Shown piece by piece: positions 62,775-64,000 of a DNA stretch of 64,000 bases. The notes beneath the pieces are model-generated. The model made no database searches and was not told where the DNA came from. It worked only from the letters and a program-made list of their open reading frames with translations. Source of the stretch: an uncultured Muribaculaceae bacterium (GTDB lineage: Bacteria; Bacteroidota; Bacteroidia; Bacteroidales; Muribaculaceae); contig CAJTXL010000016.1 of assembly GCA_910583525.1 (NCBI GenBank), forward strand, positions 1-64,000. The letters are read 5' to 3'. The translations under genes and the position numbers were made by a program. Within the stretch, counting starts at the first letter, position 1; each line of letters begins with the position of its first letter.

Positions 62775-63677
62775 TTAAGGATTTTCATATCCGGCAAGGG
62801 CGGCACGCAATTCGTCGCTCACCATGGCGCGCAGTTCTGCCGGGGCGAGTACGCGCAGGCGAGGACCGTGCGACAATATTTCTTCTACCAAATCGGCACT
62901 GAGGCGCATGCGGTAGTGGAAAATGGAGCCGTTGTCGCCTGTCTCTTCGGTCTGTGAGGGGTGCAGCGGCAGCGCACGCAGATATTTGGCTTGGCGTGTG
63001 TCGGCGAACAGGGCGACGTCGTGCACCGGTCCGTCGGTAAAAATGATGCCGAATGCGTGGCGCGAGTATTCACGGGCGTCGAAGGCCTGGTCGGGGACGA
63101 ATGTGTCGGAGAGTATCTGCAAATCGGACATGCGGTCGAGGGCGTAGGTTTTGATGCGTTTCTGCCCTGTGTGGCGCCCTGTTACGTACCACCGCTGGCG
63201 GAACAGTTTGAGGAAATACGGCTCGACCGTCACCCCTTTGCTTGGCTGTGAACGTGTGTAGGGGCTGTAGCTGAATTTAATGGGGTGGTTTTGGCGCAGG
63301 GCTTCGATGACGGGCGCAAGGTGCTCGCGAGCCGACGGCACGTCTTCGATGAAGATTTTAGCCGATACGTCGCGGCTGTTGGTAAGTACGTCGTTCGTCA
63401 CGGCGGAGTTCAGCAGCCAGTCGGTGACGGAACCTTTGCCTGCTTCGGCATCGTTGTCGATGTAGTACTCGAATGTCGACGGGTCGCATTTGATTTCGAT
63501 GTTGAACATCTCCTCTGCCCCGGCTCGGTAGTTGTGGAAAGTGCGCCGTGGCATCGGCCGGCCGTCGGACAGCGACGAACGGCACCAGCAGGCGTCGAGT
63601 TCGGCACGCGTTATGCGGCCGTAACGCCTTATGGTGTCGACAAGCCATATGTAGCGGTTGAAAAGGTCGCGAGCCAC
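62775..63677 (-). CDS. WYL domain transcriptional regulator
   Basis: A 300-aa regulator. The N-terminal ~100 residues form a winged helix (FNRYIWLVDTIRRYGRITRAELDACW). The WYL-type domain covers about 130-240, with VEPYFLKLFRQRWYVTGRH as the ligand-binding core, and a C-terminal extension (WCX-like) ends the protein. WYL regulators often respond to nucleic-acid or nucleotide ligands and are frequent near defence loci, though here it points away from the 57137-62770 unit. Start GTG 63677. Confidence 0.88.
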   Translation of the reverse strand: MARDLFNRYIWLVDTIRRYGRITRAELDACWCRSSLSDGRPMPRRTFHNYRAGAEEMFNIEIKCDPSTFEYYIDNDAEAGKGSVTDWLLNSAVTNDVLTNSRDVSAKIFIEDVPSAREHLAPVIEALRQNHPIKFSYSPYTRSQPSKGVTVEPYFLKLFRQRWYVTGRHTGQKRIKTYALDRMSDLQILSDTFVPDQAFDAREYSRHAFGIIFTDGPVHDVALFADTRQAKYLRALPLHPSQTEETGDNGSIFHYRMRLSADLVEEILSHGPRLRVLAPAELRAMVSDELRAALAGYENP

Positions 63678-63680
63678 TTC

Positions 63681-64000
63681 TTATTCGGCGGTTGCTGCTG
63701 CTTTTTTACGCCCTATCGAAAGAAGGCGCAGGCCTATCACCGTTATAAGGGCATTTATGATAAGCAACTCGAAGCTTGTTTCATAGCCGAAGAAGTGGTG
63801 CAGTGCCCATTGTAGCACCCACGACAAGCATGGTGCAAGAACGCAGACTGCCGGAACCCAGCGGTCGTGCACGGGCTTGCTCCAGAACATGCCGTAGACG
63901 AACAGACCCAGGATAGGCCCGTAGGTATACGATGCCAAAGTGTAGACGGCTGAGATGGCATCTTGGTCGCTGAGATAGTAGAAGGCTATGATTACGAGGC
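63681..64000 (-). CDS. Sodium:solute symporter, 3' part (5' end outside window)
   Basis: The visible ~106 residues are the C-terminus of an SSS-family Na+/solute symporter: YYLSDQDAISAVYTLASYTYGPILGLFVYGMF, two to three TMs, and a basic tail. The open frame continues past the right edge. The stop lies 4 bp from the WYL gene start. Confidence 0.85.
   Translation of the reverse strand, partial: LVIIAFYYLSDQDAISAVYTLASYTYGPILGLFVYGMFWSKPVHDRWVPAVCVLAPCLSWVLQWALHHFFGYETSFELLIINALITVIGLRLLSIGRKKAAATAE

Noticed and set aside
1..64000. CRISPR arrays, rRNA and tRNA genes, complete insertion sequences
   Set aside because: None could be identified by eye; no regularly spaced identical repeats, no transposase reading frames. 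A tRNA scan was not possible.

Overview
The window reads as chromosomal DNA from a member of the Bacteroidales. Evidence for this: promoters of the Bacteroidota type (TTTG, about 17-19 bp, TAnnTTTG), Bacteroidota-typical families (DUF4271, WbqC, DUF4369 lipoprotein, BspA-like LRR_5 protein with a sorting-tail-like end, signal peptidase I of about 490 aa, Rho with a long disordered insert, PdxB route genes), and many 4-bp ATGA/GTGA gene overlaps. The GC-rich third positions of most genes would suit a Muribaculaceae-like lineage, but that placement is an inference.

Layout. 1-770: end of an unrecognised GC-rich gene, a REP-like palindrome and a strong terminator. 771-7388 (+): polyprenyl synthase, Ig-like lipoprotein, LOG protein, DUF4271, hemD, rnpA, yidD and a tatD truncated at its 3' end. 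7389-8619: an accessory insert with a broken ORF6N gene between two copies of the same promoter-bearing sequence. 8620-13455 (-): rlmL-like, purD, membrane protein, pdxB. 13567-19438 (+): small protein, then an ABC ATPase, two MacB-type permeases, a MacA-type adaptor and a TolC-type outer membrane factor (tripartite efflux). 19522-21294 (+): dxs. 21550-25635 (-): rho, lepB, wbqC. 26038-26260: a strongly structured RNA candidate, followed by a BspA-like LRR surface protein and a dispersed repeat. 28322-33448: comF (-), a small membrane protein (+), then nadB, rsmA and mgtE (-). 33535-35531 (+): an AT-rich restriction-modification pair (C5-cytosine methylase plus BsuBI/PstI-type nuclease), followed by a decayed gene end and a second copy of the dispersed repeat. 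36264-42448 (-): SWIM/SNF2 helicase, meaB, flippase, glycosyltransferase. 42628-46071 (-): recA, and cdd-tyrS-DUF2007. 46241-48339 (+): TPR protein and MATE transporter. 48317-49231 (-): AraC-type regulator. 49232-50501: long AT-rich gap and an ECF sigma gene (-). 50821-57071 (+): asnS, pldA, DUF4369 lipoprotein, yifB/comM, NhaC antiporter. 57137-62770 (+): a three-gene unit with its own promoter. 62775-64000 (-): WYL regulator and the 3' end of a sodium:solute symporter.

Most of the window is core metabolism, RNA processing and envelope biology. The most interesting part is 57137-62770. A 1039-aa exported protein of unknown family overlaps a 551-aa protein built from a CHAT/caspase-like cysteine protease candidate, a beta-sandwich of the kind seen in bacterial TIR proteins, and a C-terminal DUF4062. 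This overlaps a small exported LRR-type protein. The architecture resembles bacterial immunity or conflict proteins; function is not established. Other points of note are the structured RNA at 26038-26260, the 117-bp repeat shared between 27914-28030 and 36053-36169, the unusual pairing in the R-M system, and the truncated tatD/ORF6N locus.
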